Shown: positions 18,288 through 27,686 of the stretch, one piece after another
Numbering within the stretch: the first letter of the stretch is position 1
Layout of the letters: each line of letters begins with the position of its first letter
Assembly: GCA_910577555.1 (NCBI GenBank)
Contig: CAJTLF010000008.1
Span: forward strand, 22,956-86,955
DNA: 64,000 bases
From: an uncultured Christensenella sp.
GTDB taxonomy: Bacteria; Bacillota; Clostridia; Christensenellales; Borkfalkiaceae
Direction of reading: 5' to 3'
Position numbers and translations under genes: made by a program
The notes under the pieces: generated by a model
What the model was told of the DNA's origin: nothing
Seen by the model: the letters and a program-made list of their open reading frames with translations, nothing else
Database searches by the model: none

Positions 18288-21200
18288 CGCCCTTCTCCTT
18301 GCGAACGATTCGAGCTATTTCCGAGCATTTTACAGATTTTACCTTGCGCTCCGCCGCGTCCTTGCCCAGAGCCGCGCCGCAGCTTCCGCCCGCCTTGCAA
18401 TACTTGCACACCCCCTCCGCGGGTGACGGCGTTACGTTGCCGCCCAGCATTTCGCGCGCGCCGCCGTCCGCGACCATGCGCGAATACTCTATAAAGTCGG
18501 AAAAATCCTGCGGGGACATCGCACTCTCTATCCGTCTGCCCTGATAATACGCGTCTACGAAGCCGCTCTTTTCCTTGGGCTGAACGGTTAAGTCGGAGGC
18601 GCGGACCACTTCGTCGCTGCCGTCCATAAAGCCTTGCAGGCGGAAAACCCCGTCAACCGCGTCGCGGTATTCCAAAGACGCGGGGAAGTAATACGCGCCC
18701 GCCGCGCGCTTGCCCTTTGCCGCCGCCGAAAGATAGAGCGGCAGCTGCAATTTTACGCCCTGATAATATTTTGCGGGCGACGAATCTATATTGCCCGTCT
18801 TGTAATCTATTACGCGGACCAGACCGTCGTACTCGTCCACCCTGTCTATTCTGCCGTAAATTTTAACGCCGTCCGAAAGCGCGAGCTCGGCGGGGCGTTC
18901 TGCGCCCGCGACCCTGAACGACGAATTTCTGACCTGCGCGTAAGTTCCCTTTGAAACGGCGACCGCTTCGTTTACGAGAGATTGGGCAACGTATTCGCCG
19001 CTCTTGCTGTCCGCAAGCGACTTATACGGCTGTATTTCGAGCTTTTGGCGGGCAAGCTCTTCCGCACGGGCGCAGAGCGCGGCTTCGTCGGCTATATCGT
19101 TTATTTCGGGAGCCAAATCCTGCAATACGGCGTGAATGAAGTTGCCCGTATCCACTGCGCGCACCGCGCCTTCGTCGCGCTCGGCAACCTTTAAGCCCTG
19201 ACGCATAAAGCCCAGATACGGGCAGGAAAAATAAGCTTCGAGCGCGGTGGGCGAAAGACTGCCGTTCTTGCTAAGATACAGGCGTTTGCCGCAGGATATG
19301 GCGCGTTTAACGTTCCTTTTAAGGGAGCGGAGAGCGTCGTTTTCATAGCCGTTGTTTTTTAAAACGGCGTATACCGCGCCAGCCGCCGAAGTGTTGGAGA
19401 ACTTGCGCAAATACCTTATTGCGGGAATTTTTTCACAGCAGTAATAGGGTATGGCGCGCAGAGATTTCTGTACCCGTCTTGCGTCGAGCGGGGCTAACGA
19501 CGCGCCCGACGGCGCGGAAAATATCGCCGTGGCGTACGAGATTATTTCGCTCGGGGTACACTCTTCGCCGTTAAGACGGAAGGGAAAACTAAGATAGAGA
19601 GAGTCGCGGAAGGCGCAGAGATTGAGCGCGCACGTTTCGCGTTTGCGGGCGTTTACCTGCCGTATCTTGGGGGATATGTTGAGATTAACGCGTTCCAAAG
19701 CCGCGATTTCCCTGTCGGTCAACAGCGCGGTGTCCGCGCTTGCTCCCGCCGCGTCGCCGGCAAGACGCACGGCGAAAACAGCCGACGAACCCGTGTTTGC
19801 CGTGGCGGTCAAATCGCCCACGAATACGGCGTCCGACTTGGGGGGGATAAGGGAAATTTTCATTGCGGCAAAACCGCTTTTTATTACTTTCAGAAAGTCT
19901 TTAAGTGGAGTTCCCGCGGCGGCTATGCTCTCCGCCTCGGCTATTACGGCAAGCACGCTTTCGTAAGCGCGGCTGCAAAACTGGGCGGCGGCGGGCTTTT
20001 CGTCTGCATAACGCTCCGCCATCGATTTGAGCGTATTCTCTACGCCGAAAGCCGCAAAAAGCGAGCGTATACCCCCGCATATGGCGGAGTTTCCGCCCTT
20101 TACCGTGAGATAAGACAACCCCTGCAAGAAGGTATCTTTAACCCTTTCGATTGCGTCGAAGTCTTCCGTTTCGGGCTTTATTGCACGCTTTACCCCGCCG
20201 CGGTAATTGCAATATCTTAAAGCGTAGTTGCGGTATAAATCCTTATCGCGAAGCTCTGCGGGAAAGAACGGTGAAGAAATTACCCCGTCTACGTCTTCTG
20301 GCAGACAGCCCGCAATGACGCACGAGAGATAGTTTGCGACGAACGAACACAGCGGGTGTTCGGAAAGTGAGCGTTGCCTGTCCGCATAGTAGGGAATTTT
20401 AAAGCGCGAGAACACGCGGGACAGAACGCGCTCGCCCGCGTCGATATCGGGCAACATTACCGAAATTTTCGCAAAGCGCACGCCCTTTTCGGCAACGAGC
20501 CGCTTTATGCTTGCCGCGACGAACTCCATTTCTTCTTCTTCGTCCGCGGCGTTGAACAGCACGACTTTATCGGTGCGCACGGGCGGGGAATAAAAGCTTT
20601 CGGGATTGAAAAGACCCTTGCGGAAGGCTTCGGCTTCTGCCGTTAAGCTGCCCGACGCGGCAGTAGCTTGCGCGCCCCCGAACTCCTTAGCGATGGCGTT
20701 GAACGCCGCGCCCGCTTCGTTTACGTAAATTTCTTCCTTGCCGCCTATGAACAGACCGTAGCAGTCCGCGGCTACCCCGAACGCCGCCCTTACGCATTCG
20801 CGGGCGACGGCGGTTAAAGCCTGAAAGCCGAGAAAAACTACCGCGTTGCCGCGCACGGACGGGCTTGAAGAAATTGCGGACGGCAACTGCCTTAAATACC
20901 CGTTCCTGTCAATAAACCCGCTTTCTTCGAGATAATTTTCGTAAGCGGAGTAAATTATAGCCAAGTCGCGGAGCTTGCCGCCGAGTACACCGCCGCTTTC
21001 CGCCGCCTTAGCCGTATCTTCGGCGGAGACGCGGGAAGAATATAACAGGGCTATCGTATCGTAGACTGTTTGCGCCGCCGACGCGGACGAGAGCTTTCTG
21101 AAAAGGGAAAGCTCCCCCTTATGCTCCTGAATTATTTTATGGACAGCCATTGCCGAGCCCTGACCGGAGAGTACGGTTTTGGGTTTGCCGCGCTCGGCGG

Positions 21201-21399
21201 CGAGAAAGCGCGCGAAGGTGCAGACGGAAGTGAGAAAGGTTCCGCCTACCGCCGCGCATACCGTGCGTTCTGCGGCTAAGGTGAGCCTGTCTTCGCAGAA
21301 AACGAGAGTTTTAACCCCCCTTTCTTCGTTGGCAGACACTATTTTTTTAAGTTCTTCCAGTGCGACTGACAGAGCCGCGCAGTTAATCGAATAAATCAT
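18274..21399 (-). CDS. addB: ATP-dependent helicase/nuclease subunit B (AddB), no N-terminal Walker A
   Basis: 1041 residues, somewhat shorter than the roughly 1160 of B. subtilis AddB. The C-terminal nuclease domain has GRIDRVDEYDG and VRVIDYKTG. The four Cys that bind the domain's [4Fe-4S] cluster are visible: one in YFSCPYLGFM and three in CKYCKAGGSC, which keeps the family's CX2CX5C spacing. The N-terminus (MIYSINCAALSVALEELKK) aligns by pattern with the family's first strand and helix, but the usual GxxGSGKT is absent. ATP binding in this subunit is therefore probably lost while the nuclease is retained. It is the first gene of addBA. Confidence 0.92.
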   Translation of the reverse strand: MIYSINCAALSVALEELKKIVSANEERGVKTLVFCEDRLTLAAERTVCAAVGGTFLTSVCTFARFLAAERGKPKTVLSGQGSAMAVHKIIQEHKGELSLFRKLSSASAAQTVYDTIALLYSSRVSAEDTAKAAESGGVLGGKLRDLAIIYSAYENYLEESGFIDRNGYLRQLPSAISSSPSVRGNAVVFLGFQALTAVARECVRAAFGVAADCYGLFIGGKEEIYVNEAGAAFNAIAKEFGGAQATAASGSLTAEAEAFRKGLFNPESFYSPPVRTDKVVLFNAADEEEEMEFVAASIKRLVAEKGVRFAKISVMLPDIDAGERVLSRVFSRFKIPYYADRQRSLSEHPLCSFVANYLSCVIAGCLPEDVDGVISSPFFPAELRDKDLYRNYALRYCNYRGGVKRAIKPETEDFDAIERVKDTFLQGLSYLTVKGGNSAICGGIRSLFAAFGVENTLKSMAERYADEKPAAAQFCSRAYESVLAVIAEAESIAAAGTPLKDFLKVIKSGFAAMKISLIPPKSDAVFVGDLTATANTGSSAVFAVRLAGDAAGASADTALLTDREIAALERVNLNISPKIRQVNARKRETCALNLCAFRDSLYLSFPFRLNGEECTPSEIISYATAIFSAPSGASLAPLDARRVQKSLRAIPYYCCEKIPAIRYLRKFSNTSAAGAVYAVLKNNGYENDALRSLKRNVKRAISCGKRLYLSKNGSLSPTALEAYFSCPYLGFMRQGLKVAERDEGAVRAVDTGNFIHAVLQDLAPEINDIADEAALCARAEELARQKLEIQPYKSLADSKSGEYVAQSLVNEAVAVSKGTYAQVRNSSFRVAGAERPAELALSDGVKIYGRIDRVDEYDGLVRVIDYKTGNIDSSPAKYYQGVKLQLPLYLSAAAKGKRAAGAYYFPASLEYRDAVDGVFRLQGFMDGSDEVVRASDLTVQPKEKSGFVDAYYQGRRIESAMSPQDFSDFIEYSRMVADGGAREMLGGNVTPSPAEGVCKYCKAGGSCGAALGKDAAERKVKSVKCSEIARIVRKEKGDETY

Positions 21400-21494
21400 A
21401 AAAGTGAGATTGCCGCGGGGTGCAAGCCCGAACGGTTATGATAATATTGTAACACATTATCCCGTCCATTTTAAAGATTTTGACCGCAAAAGTT

Positions 21495-21523
21495 TTTACA
21501 ATTTTGAAAATATATGTTATAAT
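21495..21523 (+). promoter_or_regulatory. Promoter of the lipoprotein gene
   Basis: -35 TTTACA at 21495-21500, a 17-bp spacer and a consensus -10 TATAAT at 21518-21523. The start codon is 36 bp further on, with AAGGA before it. Confidence 0.8.
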
Positions 21524-21558
21524 GGCTTAAATTAATTATTGATTTTAAGGAATTATAG

Positions 21559-22668
21559 ATGAAAAAACGCTTTTTAGCCGCCGCAATTTCGGTTGCCGCG
21601 GGGTGCGCCGTAGTTCTTTCCGGTTGCGCGGGAGCGACGCAGAACGTTGTATCGCTCAACTCCAACTGGTACGCGGACGTAAATTTTAAAAAATTTCAGC
21701 CCACATTCGACAGCGAGCGCTCGGAAAAAATAGTTTACGCCGTAACTCACGACGAAAAGGCTGCTACGAATAAGACTTATTCCGTAAAATACGACGAAGG
21801 CACTTACACCACCGAGTTTTATACGGTTGCGCTCGGTAAAAATTCCGATAAAATTCTTGACGAGTTCAGGGAAGGTTACGGGGAAAGCACCACCGTTTAC
21901 TGCTATAAGACAGAGCTTAGCGTTCCAAAGGTCACCTTTACCTATAAGGGCGAGCCTAAGGTATTCGAAAACTGCGACGAAGTTATAACCGAGAGCTACT
22001 TCCTTTCCGTGGAGGACAGGCTGCAACCCGTTTACGCGAGACAGAGCGTTCATTCCGTTTCGCCAAACGTGCTTAACGCGACAAGCCTTGAAAGCTCCTA
22101 TTACGTTTACGATTACGAGTACACCACCTATTATTCGCGCGACGGGGAACAAGCCGTGACCAAAATAAACGGTGCGGACGGCGTGAGCGAGCGCAGGGCT
22201 TCGGGACTTAAAGGCACGCAAAGCACGCTTTTCGACGCGACTTATCTTGACGTGGCGGTGCGGGCGAACAAGCTTAGCCCTTCCCTTTCGCAGGCAATAA
22301 GCCTTTACCTGCCGCAGTCGGGCGTGGGCGAGTTCGTATTGCAGGGCAACGCTATGGGACTGAACGAGACCGAGAGAACGGACGCGAGAAATCTGCTTAT
22401 TGCGAACGAGCTGTTCAAGGACGAAAAGATTAAGGACGAGAACGGAAACGAGACGGACAAGCCGCTGAACACTTCCGCCGTGAGCGTTTATTATAACGCG
22501 GAATTCAACGGCAGACCGCAGACTTACTGGTTTGCGGCGGTGGAAAACCCCAGAAACAACGTGAGCCGCTCGACCTTGCTTAAAATACAGTATTCCGTGC
22601 CTTTCAACCATGGCGTAAGGAACTACGTCATTAAGGAAATACAGAGCAATCTTTACAACGGAAATTAA
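21559..22668 (+). CDS. Putative lipoprotein, unknown function
   Basis: 369 residues. The N-terminus MKKRFLAAAISVAAG leads to a lipobox, LSGC, with the lipidation Cys at residue 23, so the protein should be anchored on the outer face of the membrane. The mature part is mostly charged and polar with many Tyr, Thr and Asp/Glu residues, beta-strand-like alternation (for example YVYDYEYTTYYSRDGEQA) and no recognisable catalytic motif. It has a consensus promoter, a ribosome binding site (AAGGA) and a hairpin terminator, so it looks monocistronic. I do not recognise the family. Confidence 0.8.
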   Translation: MKKRFLAAAISVAAGCAVVLSGCAGATQNVVSLNSNWYADVNFKKFQPTFDSERSEKIVYAVTHDEKAATNKTYSVKYDEGTYTTEFYTVALGKNSDKILDEFREGYGESTTVYCYKTELSVPKVTFTYKGEPKVFENCDEVITESYFLSVEDRLQPVYARQSVHSVSPNVLNATSLESSYYVYDYEYTTYYSRDGEQAVTKINGADGVSERRASGLKGTQSTLFDATYLDVAVRANKLSPSLSQAISLYLPQSGVGEFVLQGNAMGLNETERTDARNLLIANELFKDEKIKDENGNETDKPLNTSAVSVYYNAEFNGRPQTYWFAAVENPRNNVSRSTLLKIQYSVPFNHGVRNYVIKEIQSNLYNGN

Positions 22669-22677
22669 ACCTACGAC

Positions 22678-22705
22678 CCCCGCGGTTACCAAACCGCGGG
22701 GATTT
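22678..22705 (+). terminator. Terminator after the lipoprotein gene
   Basis: Perfect 10-bp stem CCCCGCGGTT/AACCGCGGGG (22678-22687 and 22692-22701) with a 4-base loop, followed by ATTT. The short T run makes it weaker than the other terminators here. Confidence 0.65.
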
Positions 22706-22724
22706 AAAACTAAGGATAATTGAA

Positions 22725-23129
22725 ATGATTACCGTTGACGAAATTTTAAAATGCGTGGATAAGCTGCCTGACGCTTCGGTAGACTTTCCGTTCGAAGGAG
22801 ATTTTTTTACGCGCGTTTTCAGGCGGAACGACAATAAAAAGTGGTTCGGAATAATCTTGCGTGCGCCCGAAAAGTATTTTTTGCGGTATCTTGAAGAAAT
22901 ACCCGACGACGGAGTTATTCTCGATTTGAAATGCCCGCCCGACCTTGCGGAGTTTCTTAAAAGTAAGTATCCGCGCGGAATACTGCCTGCGTACCATATG
23001 AACAAGGTGCATTGGATTACGGTAATTTTAACTGCCGATATCGAACGCGGGGATATTGAGCAGCTGATTGAAATAAGTTATAATCTTGCAGACGGCAAGC
23101 ACAAAAAACAGACACAGGAGAAAAAATGA
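22725..23129 (+). CDS. MmcQ/YjbR family protein
   Basis: 134 residues. The layout is that of the MmcQ/YjbR (CyaY-like fold) family: an N-terminal helix (VDEILKCVDKLPDA), then FPF, a strand with the KKWFGII motif, the stretch ILDLKCPPDLAEFLKSKYP, GILPAYHMNKVHWITVIL, and a final helix. The family is described as DNA-binding-like with no firmly established cellular role. AAGGA lies 8 bases before the ATG. The stop overlaps the next gene by 4 bp, so the two are translated together. Confidence 0.8.
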   Translation: MITVDEILKCVDKLPDASVDFPFEGDFFTRVFRRNDNKKWFGIILRAPEKYFLRYLEEIPDDGVILDLKCPPDLAEFLKSKYPRGILPAYHMNKVHWITVILTADIERGDIEQLIEISYNLADGKHKKQTQEKK

Positions 23130-24067
23130 AGATTGCTATTAACGTGAGCGCGCTTGGCGACGATTTAGACCTTTCACCCTTTGAAAAACTCGGCGAATGT
23201 AAATTTTTCGGCGATATTACCCGAAAAGAACTGTTTGAATTATGCGCCGACGCGGACGCGCTGATAGTAAACAAACTGGAAGTGGACGAAAAGCTGCTTG
23301 ACGCCTGCCCGTCCATTAAGTACGTAGGCACGTTTGCTACGGGTTATAACGTGGTGGATATTGCCGCTTGCCGCAAGCACGGCGTTACTGTATGCAACGC
23401 GCCCGATTACTCCACCCACGCGGTGAGCCAGCATACTTTTGCCCTGCTTTTGGCTCTGTACGGAAAGACGGGCGAATATTCGAGCTCGGTGAACGCGGGG
23501 GACTGGATTAGGAGCAAGACTTTTTGTTACTTCACCTACCCCACGCACGAGCTTTACGGGAAAACCTTCGGTATTTTGGGCTACGGCAACATAGGTAAAG
23601 CCGTTGCGAAGATTGCCGACGCGTTCGGCGCGAAGGTTATTATTTCCACGCGCACCAAGCCCGAAAACTGCCCCTACGAATGCGTGAGCCTTGACGAGCT
23701 GTTGAAAACGAGCGACGTGGTTTCACTGCACTGTCCGCTGAACGAAAAGACGGCGGGGATTATAGACGGGCGCGCGCTCGGGCTAATGAAAGGGGACGCC
23801 GTGCTTATAAACACCGCGCGCGGCGGGTTGGTTGACGAGCAGGCTTTGGCGGATGCGTTGAACAAAGACAAAATTGCGGGGGCGGGGCTGGACACCGTTG
23901 CCGCAGAGCCTATGCGGGCGGACAATCCGCTTTACCGCGCGAAAAACTGCGTTATCACCCCGCATATGGCGTGGACTGCGCACGAGACGAGAGCGCGGCT
24001 AATAGGCATAGTCGCGGGAAATTTGCAGGCGTTTATCGACGGAAAGCCCGTGAACGTGGTTTCGTAA
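23126..24067 (+). CDS. D-isomer-specific 2-hydroxyacid dehydrogenase
   Basis: 313 residues, the family's typical length. It carries out NAD(P)-dependent interconversion of a D-2-hydroxyacid and a 2-oxoacid. The Rossmann motif is GILGYGNIGKAVAK (about residue 150). The catalytic triad is visible as Arg in NTARGGLVDE, Glu in DTVAAEPM and His in ITPHMAW. The N-terminal region KYVGTFATGYNVVDIAAC resembles glycerate/hydroxypyruvate dehydrogenases (HprA-like), so D-glycerate dehydrogenase is the best guess. Substrate is uncertain because phosphoglycerate, lactate and formate dehydrogenases share this fold. It overlaps the YjbR-like gene by 4 bp and ends at a strong terminator. Confidence 0.88.
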   Translation: MKIAINVSALGDDLDLSPFEKLGECKFFGDITRKELFELCADADALIVNKLEVDEKLLDACPSIKYVGTFATGYNVVDIAACRKHGVTVCNAPDYSTHAVSQHTFALLLALYGKTGEYSSSVNAGDWIRSKTFCYFTYPTHELYGKTFGILGYGNIGKAVAKIADAFGAKVIISTRTKPENCPYECVSLDELLKTSDVVSLHCPLNEKTAGIIDGRALGLMKGDAVLINTARGGLVDEQALADALNKDKIAGAGLDTVAAEPMRADNPLYRAKNCVITPHMAWTAHETRARLIGIVAGNLQAFIDGKPVNVVS

Positions 24068-24077
24068 AACAAGTTAA

Positions 24078-24116
24078 AAACCCGCCCCGTTGCGTTTTGC
24101 AACGGGGCGGGTTTAT
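24078..24116. terminator. Strong bidirectional terminator
   Basis: Perfect 16-bp stem from AAACCCGCCCCGTTGC (24078-24093) to its complement at 24099-24114, with a 5-base loop. A/T-rich flanks on both sides suit the two convergent genes. Confidence 0.9.
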
Positions 24117-24125
24117 ATATAGCCG

Positions 24126-25352
24126 TCAATCTTTGGGTAAATTTTTTAAATACTCGTCCATTGCGTAAGCTACGCGCTTGGAAGTTTCCACCGCTTCGAC
24201 TACAGTCTTTGCCCCGCGCACCACGTCGCCCGATGCGAAAAGCCCTTCGCGCGTGGTGGAGCCGTCGGGCTGTATTTTGGCGAGTCCGCGCTCGTTGATT
24301 TCAAGACCCTTGGTCTGCGTAAGAATAAGGTTTGACGGGCGTTGGGAGACGCAAATCATTACCGTATCCGCTTTCATAAGCTCGGGCTTATCCGAAGTGT
24401 GGATAACCTTGTGGTTTTCGTCGCAGACGGTGTCGGCAAACATTACCCCTTCGCCCGTAATTTCTACGGGGGCTTTGTTGAAGATGAACTCCGCGCCTTC
24501 AATTTCCGCATACTCCTTTTCTTCTTCGCTGGCGGTGTAGCGGTCGCTGCGCACCACTACCTTTACGTCGCTTACGCCCCGCCTTAACGCCGTGCGCGCC
24601 ACGTCCATTGCAACGTTGCCCGCGCCGATTACTATCATTTTATCGCCCAGCTCGTAAACTTCGGGATTCTTTAAAAAGTGGACGCCGTAATGCACGTGGC
24701 CGAGAGTTTCGCCCTTTATATTCAGGGTGACGGGCCAGTTTACGCCCGTGCCGATGGATATGGCTTTAAAGCCGTCGCGGAACAGCTCTTCTATGCCGAA
24801 CGCCTTGCCGATAGTTATATTGAACTTGATTTTTACGCCGAGCTTGCGCAGAATTTTTTCGTACTTGTCCACTATCGCTTTGGGCAGGCGGAAGTCGGGA
24901 ATGCCGTAACGAAGTACTCCGCCTATTTCCGATTTGGATTCGAAAATAGTTACGTCGTAGCCGAGCTGAGCCATTTTTATGGCTATGGTAATGCCCGCGG
25001 GACCTGCGCCCACGACGGCGACTTTTATTCCGTTGGGTTCTGCCTTTTCCAGCTCTACGTTGTCGATATAGTAGGACGAGACGAAGTATTCAACCGTGCT
25101 GATTTCCACGGGTTCGCCCTTTATGCCGCGCACGCAGTGACCCTGACACTGGTTGCCGTGGTTGCATACGAGCGAGCAAATTACCGAAAGCGGGTTGTTT
25201 TCGAACACGATTTTACCAGCTTTCTGAATTTCGCCCGCAAGAAAGAGCGAAATCATTTCGGGTATGGGCGTGTTTACGGGGCACCCGGGTCTGCATAAAG
25301 GTTTTTTACAGTTTAAGCATCTTTTAGCTTCGGCAATTACGTTGTGCGCCAT
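24126..25352 (-). CDS. GltD-like NAD(P)H oxidoreductase (stand-alone glutamate synthase small-subunit family)
   Basis: 408 residues. The N-terminal Fe-S module has AKRCLNCKKPLCRPGCPV and a second Cys group, CSLVCNHGNQCQGHC. It is followed by a FAD Rossmann site (VAVVGAGPAGITIAIKMAQLG, near 110) and an NADPH site (VIGAGNVAMDVARTALRRG, near 250), ending with the FAD motif GLFASGDVVRGAKTVVEAV. This is the architecture of GltD, NfnB (SudA) and related electron-transfer subunits. No large subunit (GltB) or NfnA-like partner adjoins it, so it may act alone or with a partner elsewhere. A good ribosome binding site (GGAG) and its own promoter suggest a single-gene unit. Confidence 0.88.
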   Translation of the reverse strand: MAHNVIAEAKRCLNCKKPLCRPGCPVNTPIPEMISLFLAGEIQKAGKIVFENNPLSVICSLVCNHGNQCQGHCVRGIKGEPVEISTVEYFVSSYYIDNVELEKAEPNGIKVAVVGAGPAGITIAIKMAQLGYDVTIFESKSEIGGVLRYGIPDFRLPKAIVDKYEKILRKLGVKIKFNITIGKAFGIEELFRDGFKAISIGTGVNWPVTLNIKGETLGHVHYGVHFLKNPEVYELGDKMIVIGAGNVAMDVARTALRRGVSDVKVVVRSDRYTASEEEKEYAEIEGAEFIFNKAPVEITGEGVMFADTVCDENHKVIHTSDKPELMKADTVMICVSQRPSNLILTQTKGLEINERGLAKIQPDGSTTREGLFASGDVVRGAKTVVEAVETSKRVAYAMDEYLKNLPKD

Positions 25353-25402
25353 TTTTTATCTCCAGATAAGTTATTCCCCAAACGGGAAAATTAAACAACC
25401 TA

Positions 25403-25431
25403 ATTTTAACATACGAAATAATTATTTTCAA
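25403..25431 (-). promoter_or_regulatory. Promoter of the GltD-like gene
   Basis: Minus strand: -35 TTGAAA (25426-25431), a 17-bp spacer and -10 TAAAAT (25403-25408), leading to a leader of about 45 nt. Confidence 0.75.
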
Positions 25432-25461
25432 GGACCTTAAGTAATTTAATACAATAAAGAT

Positions 25462-25488
25462 ATTCCCCGACCGAAAGGGTCGGGGAAT
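25462..25488 (-). terminator. Terminator after the InlB-repeat lipoprotein gene
   Basis: Perfect 11-bp stem ATTCCCCGACC/GGTCGGGGAAT with a GAAAG loop, 17 bp past the stop codon of the leftward gene, followed in that direction by T-rich sequence. Confidence 0.8.
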
Positions 25489-25504
25489 AATTAAGTTCGT
25501 GCTT

Positions 25505-27601
25505 TTACGCCTGTTTTACCGCCGTAAAAATTTCGTCGCCGGTAACCAATACGGACGAGCCGTCTTCCGAGAACGAGAAGGTATAGCTTTTAAAGCTACT
25601 GCCTACCAGCAACGCGGAAACGGAGTACGCTCCGTCTTCGTCAGTCAACGCTTTCGCTTCGCTCCGGTCGTCGCCCATTTGTACGCTGCCGTTCGTGAAA
25701 ATTCTTACTATCCGTAACGATACGGTCTGCGCGGTAGCGTCGAAAACGAAAGTATAATTTAAGGTAAACGGGCCGTCTGGTTTCGTATACGTGTAAGTAC
25801 CGGACTGTATTCCCGCGGCAACGATTTTTTCTACGGATACGACCAAATCGCCGCCACCGCCGCCTACTACCACCGAGAAGTTGTACTGCCTTGCCTTGAG
25901 AGCAACTTCCGTTCCGCCTTTAAGCACGGAAACGGTCGGCATGGTGAAAGGAAGGTACGCCATATAATTATCCAGCTCGCACTTTTCAACCGCGTAATTA
26001 TTGCCTTCGCTCACGCGGTATACGCGGAGCATATACTTCCCTTCTTCGGGCACGGTGAAAGTGAAATAATAGCGCGAATCTTTATTGCATTTTGCGATAG
26101 TGTGAGTTTCTCCGTCGACGAGTATCGCGGGATTGTCCGCGGAAAGCCCGGGAACGGGGGCGGGTTCGGGGACCTGCGTTACGGTAAACGATACGGATTT
26201 TGCTCCGTTTGCGGGTTTGACCATAATGAAGTCGCGGTCGCTGTACATACCCGTATCCATAAGCCTGAACGGCTCGCCCGCAACGATATCTATTTTATCG
26301 CAGCGCTCGCCCGTTCTGCCCGTGTAAATGTCGCACCAGTAAAACTCCGTGCCGTCGGCAAAATCGTCGAATACGAACCACTTATCCTTTAACGCCACAA
26401 CGCAGTAATACACGTAGTCGAACGTCTTTATCACGCCTGCTTCGTTCAATGCGCCGTCTGCGGAATATGCAAGGTAGCCGTGGTTTGCCGAATCGCTTGC
26501 GCGGCTCGCCTTTACGAGCGAGTCGGCGGGTTGGGTACCCCATACCCCGTCCGTTTTGGTATATACGTCTATGCTTACGACTTCGTCGTCAACCTTATTG
26601 ATTTTTATTTTTACCGAATATTCGCGCATGCCCGCACCGTTTTCGCGGACTTTTATAGTATATAACTCACCGTCGAAAGCGACCGCGGTTACGAAACCGG
26701 TCGGATTGTAGCCGCTGCTGAAGCGGACTGCGGGAACGGCGCTTGCCTGAACGACGGACAGCGAATAGCCGTCGCCCATATACGCTTCTTCATAATCGAA
26801 GGGCATTGCAAGGGCTTGCACGCTTACGCTTGCGGAAAAGCTCTTTTCGGATTTTGTAAGCTTGTAAGTACCCGCTTCGAAATACTGCACGGTAGAAGAA
26901 ACGCCGTCGCTATTGAGTATTACTGTATTTTCAAGGTCGTTGAAAAGGTATTTGAAGGTTTCGCCGTCCGCGCCGTCTTTAACGCTTAAATCCACGGTAT
27001 AATTGCCCGCGTGGGAAATGCTGAAATACTCCAAATCGTTCACTTCTACGTTGAAAGGAGCTTCCGCCAAAACGGCGTGAACGCCTTTCCAGCCCGCGTA
27101 TATAGTAAGGTTTTCGCTCACGGTATCGGTTGCGAAGTTCCACTTGACGGTGAGAAGTTCGTCCTTATACCAGCCGTTGAACACCAAGTTCTCCGCGACG
27201 GGGTCGTCGGGTTTATCCACCGTTGAACCCGCCGCCAGCCCCGTTACGGGTTGCGGTGCGTCGCCGTGACCGTTCATTTCGAACGTTACCGTATACGCGT
27301 CTGCCCACGACGCATAGAGAGTTATATCGGAAGTAACCTTATCGGTTGCAAAATTCCATTCGTCTGAAAGAGAGTCGTCTTTAAACCAACCGTTAAATAT
27401 GAAATTTTCCGCCTTGGGGTCGGCGGGTTTTCTTATGGTCGAACCTTCGGTTAAACCCGTTATAGCCTGCGGCGCAACGCCGTGACCGTTCATTTCGAAA
27501 GTGACGGTATATGTTTTTTGCGCGCAAGCCGCGGCAAAACCAAAGGCAACCGTGCAGATTATACTGCAAAACACAAGAGCAAGAAGTTTTTTCAATTTCA
27601 T
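25505..27601 (-). CDS. Secreted/lipoprotein with two InlB B-type repeats
   Basis: 698 residues. The signal sequence MKLKKLLALVFCSIICTVAF ends in FAAAC; Cys 26 could be lipidated, though the lipobox is not ideal. Two tandem repeats of about 75 residues follow (approximately 30-100 and 105-175). Each reads YTVTFEMNGHG near its start and has FNGW(F/Y)KD and LYASW or IYAGW near its end, the Listeria-Bacteroides (InlB B / flg_new) repeat. The remaining 520 residues are beta-rich with no catalytic motif I recognise, and include a repeated EEGKYMLRVYR/AGNYTVDLS pattern suggestive of PPC-like or carbohydrate-binding modules. The role is probably surface binding. The ribosome binding site is strong (AAAGGAG). 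Its leader RNA has two hairpins. Confidence 0.85.
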   Translation of the reverse strand: MKLKKLLALVFCSIICTVAFGFAAACAQKTYTVTFEMNGHGVAPQAITGLTEGSTIRKPADPKAENFIFNGWFKDDSLSDEWNFATDKVTSDITLYASWADAYTVTFEMNGHGDAPQPVTGLAAGSTVDKPDDPVAENLVFNGWYKDELLTVKWNFATDTVSENLTIYAGWKGVHAVLAEAPFNVEVNDLEYFSISHAGNYTVDLSVKDGADGETFKYLFNDLENTVILNSDGVSSTVQYFEAGTYKLTKSEKSFSASVSVQALAMPFDYEEAYMGDGYSLSVVQASAVPAVRFSSGYNPTGFVTAVAFDGELYTIKVRENGAGMREYSVKIKINKVDDEVVSIDVYTKTDGVWGTQPADSLVKASRASDSANHGYLAYSADGALNEAGVIKTFDYVYYCVVALKDKWFVFDDFADGTEFYWCDIYTGRTGERCDKIDIVAGEPFRLMDTGMYSDRDFIMVKPANGAKSVSFTVTQVPEPAPVPGLSADNPAILVDGETHTIAKCNKDSRYYFTFTVPEEGKYMLRVYRVSEGNNYAVEKCELDNYMAYLPFTMPTVSVLKGGTEVALKARQYNFSVVVGGGGGDLVVSVEKIVAAGIQSGTYTYTKPDGPFTLNYTFVFDATAQTVSLRIVRIFTNGSVQMGDDRSEAKALTDEDGAYSVSALLVGSSFKSYTFSFSEDGSSVLVTGDEIFTAVKQA

Positions 27602-27630
27602 ATTTTCTCCTTTCGGTTAATTAGTTTTTC

Positions 27631-27669
27631 GTTTGCGTTTTTAACGCAAACGAAAGCCCATGGGCTTTC
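27631..27669 (-). promoter_or_regulatory. Paired hairpins in the leader of the InlB-repeat gene
   Basis: Two adjoining inverted repeats lie between promoter and start codon: the 18-bp palindrome GAAAGCCCATGGGCTTTC (27652-27669) and GTTTGCGTT/AACGCAAAC with a 3-base loop (27631-27651). In the transcript, CTTTCG from the 3' arm of the first is complementary to CGAAAG at the ribosome binding site, so the two could compete. Confidence 0.55.
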
Positions 27670-27686
27670 TGATTTATATTACGCTT

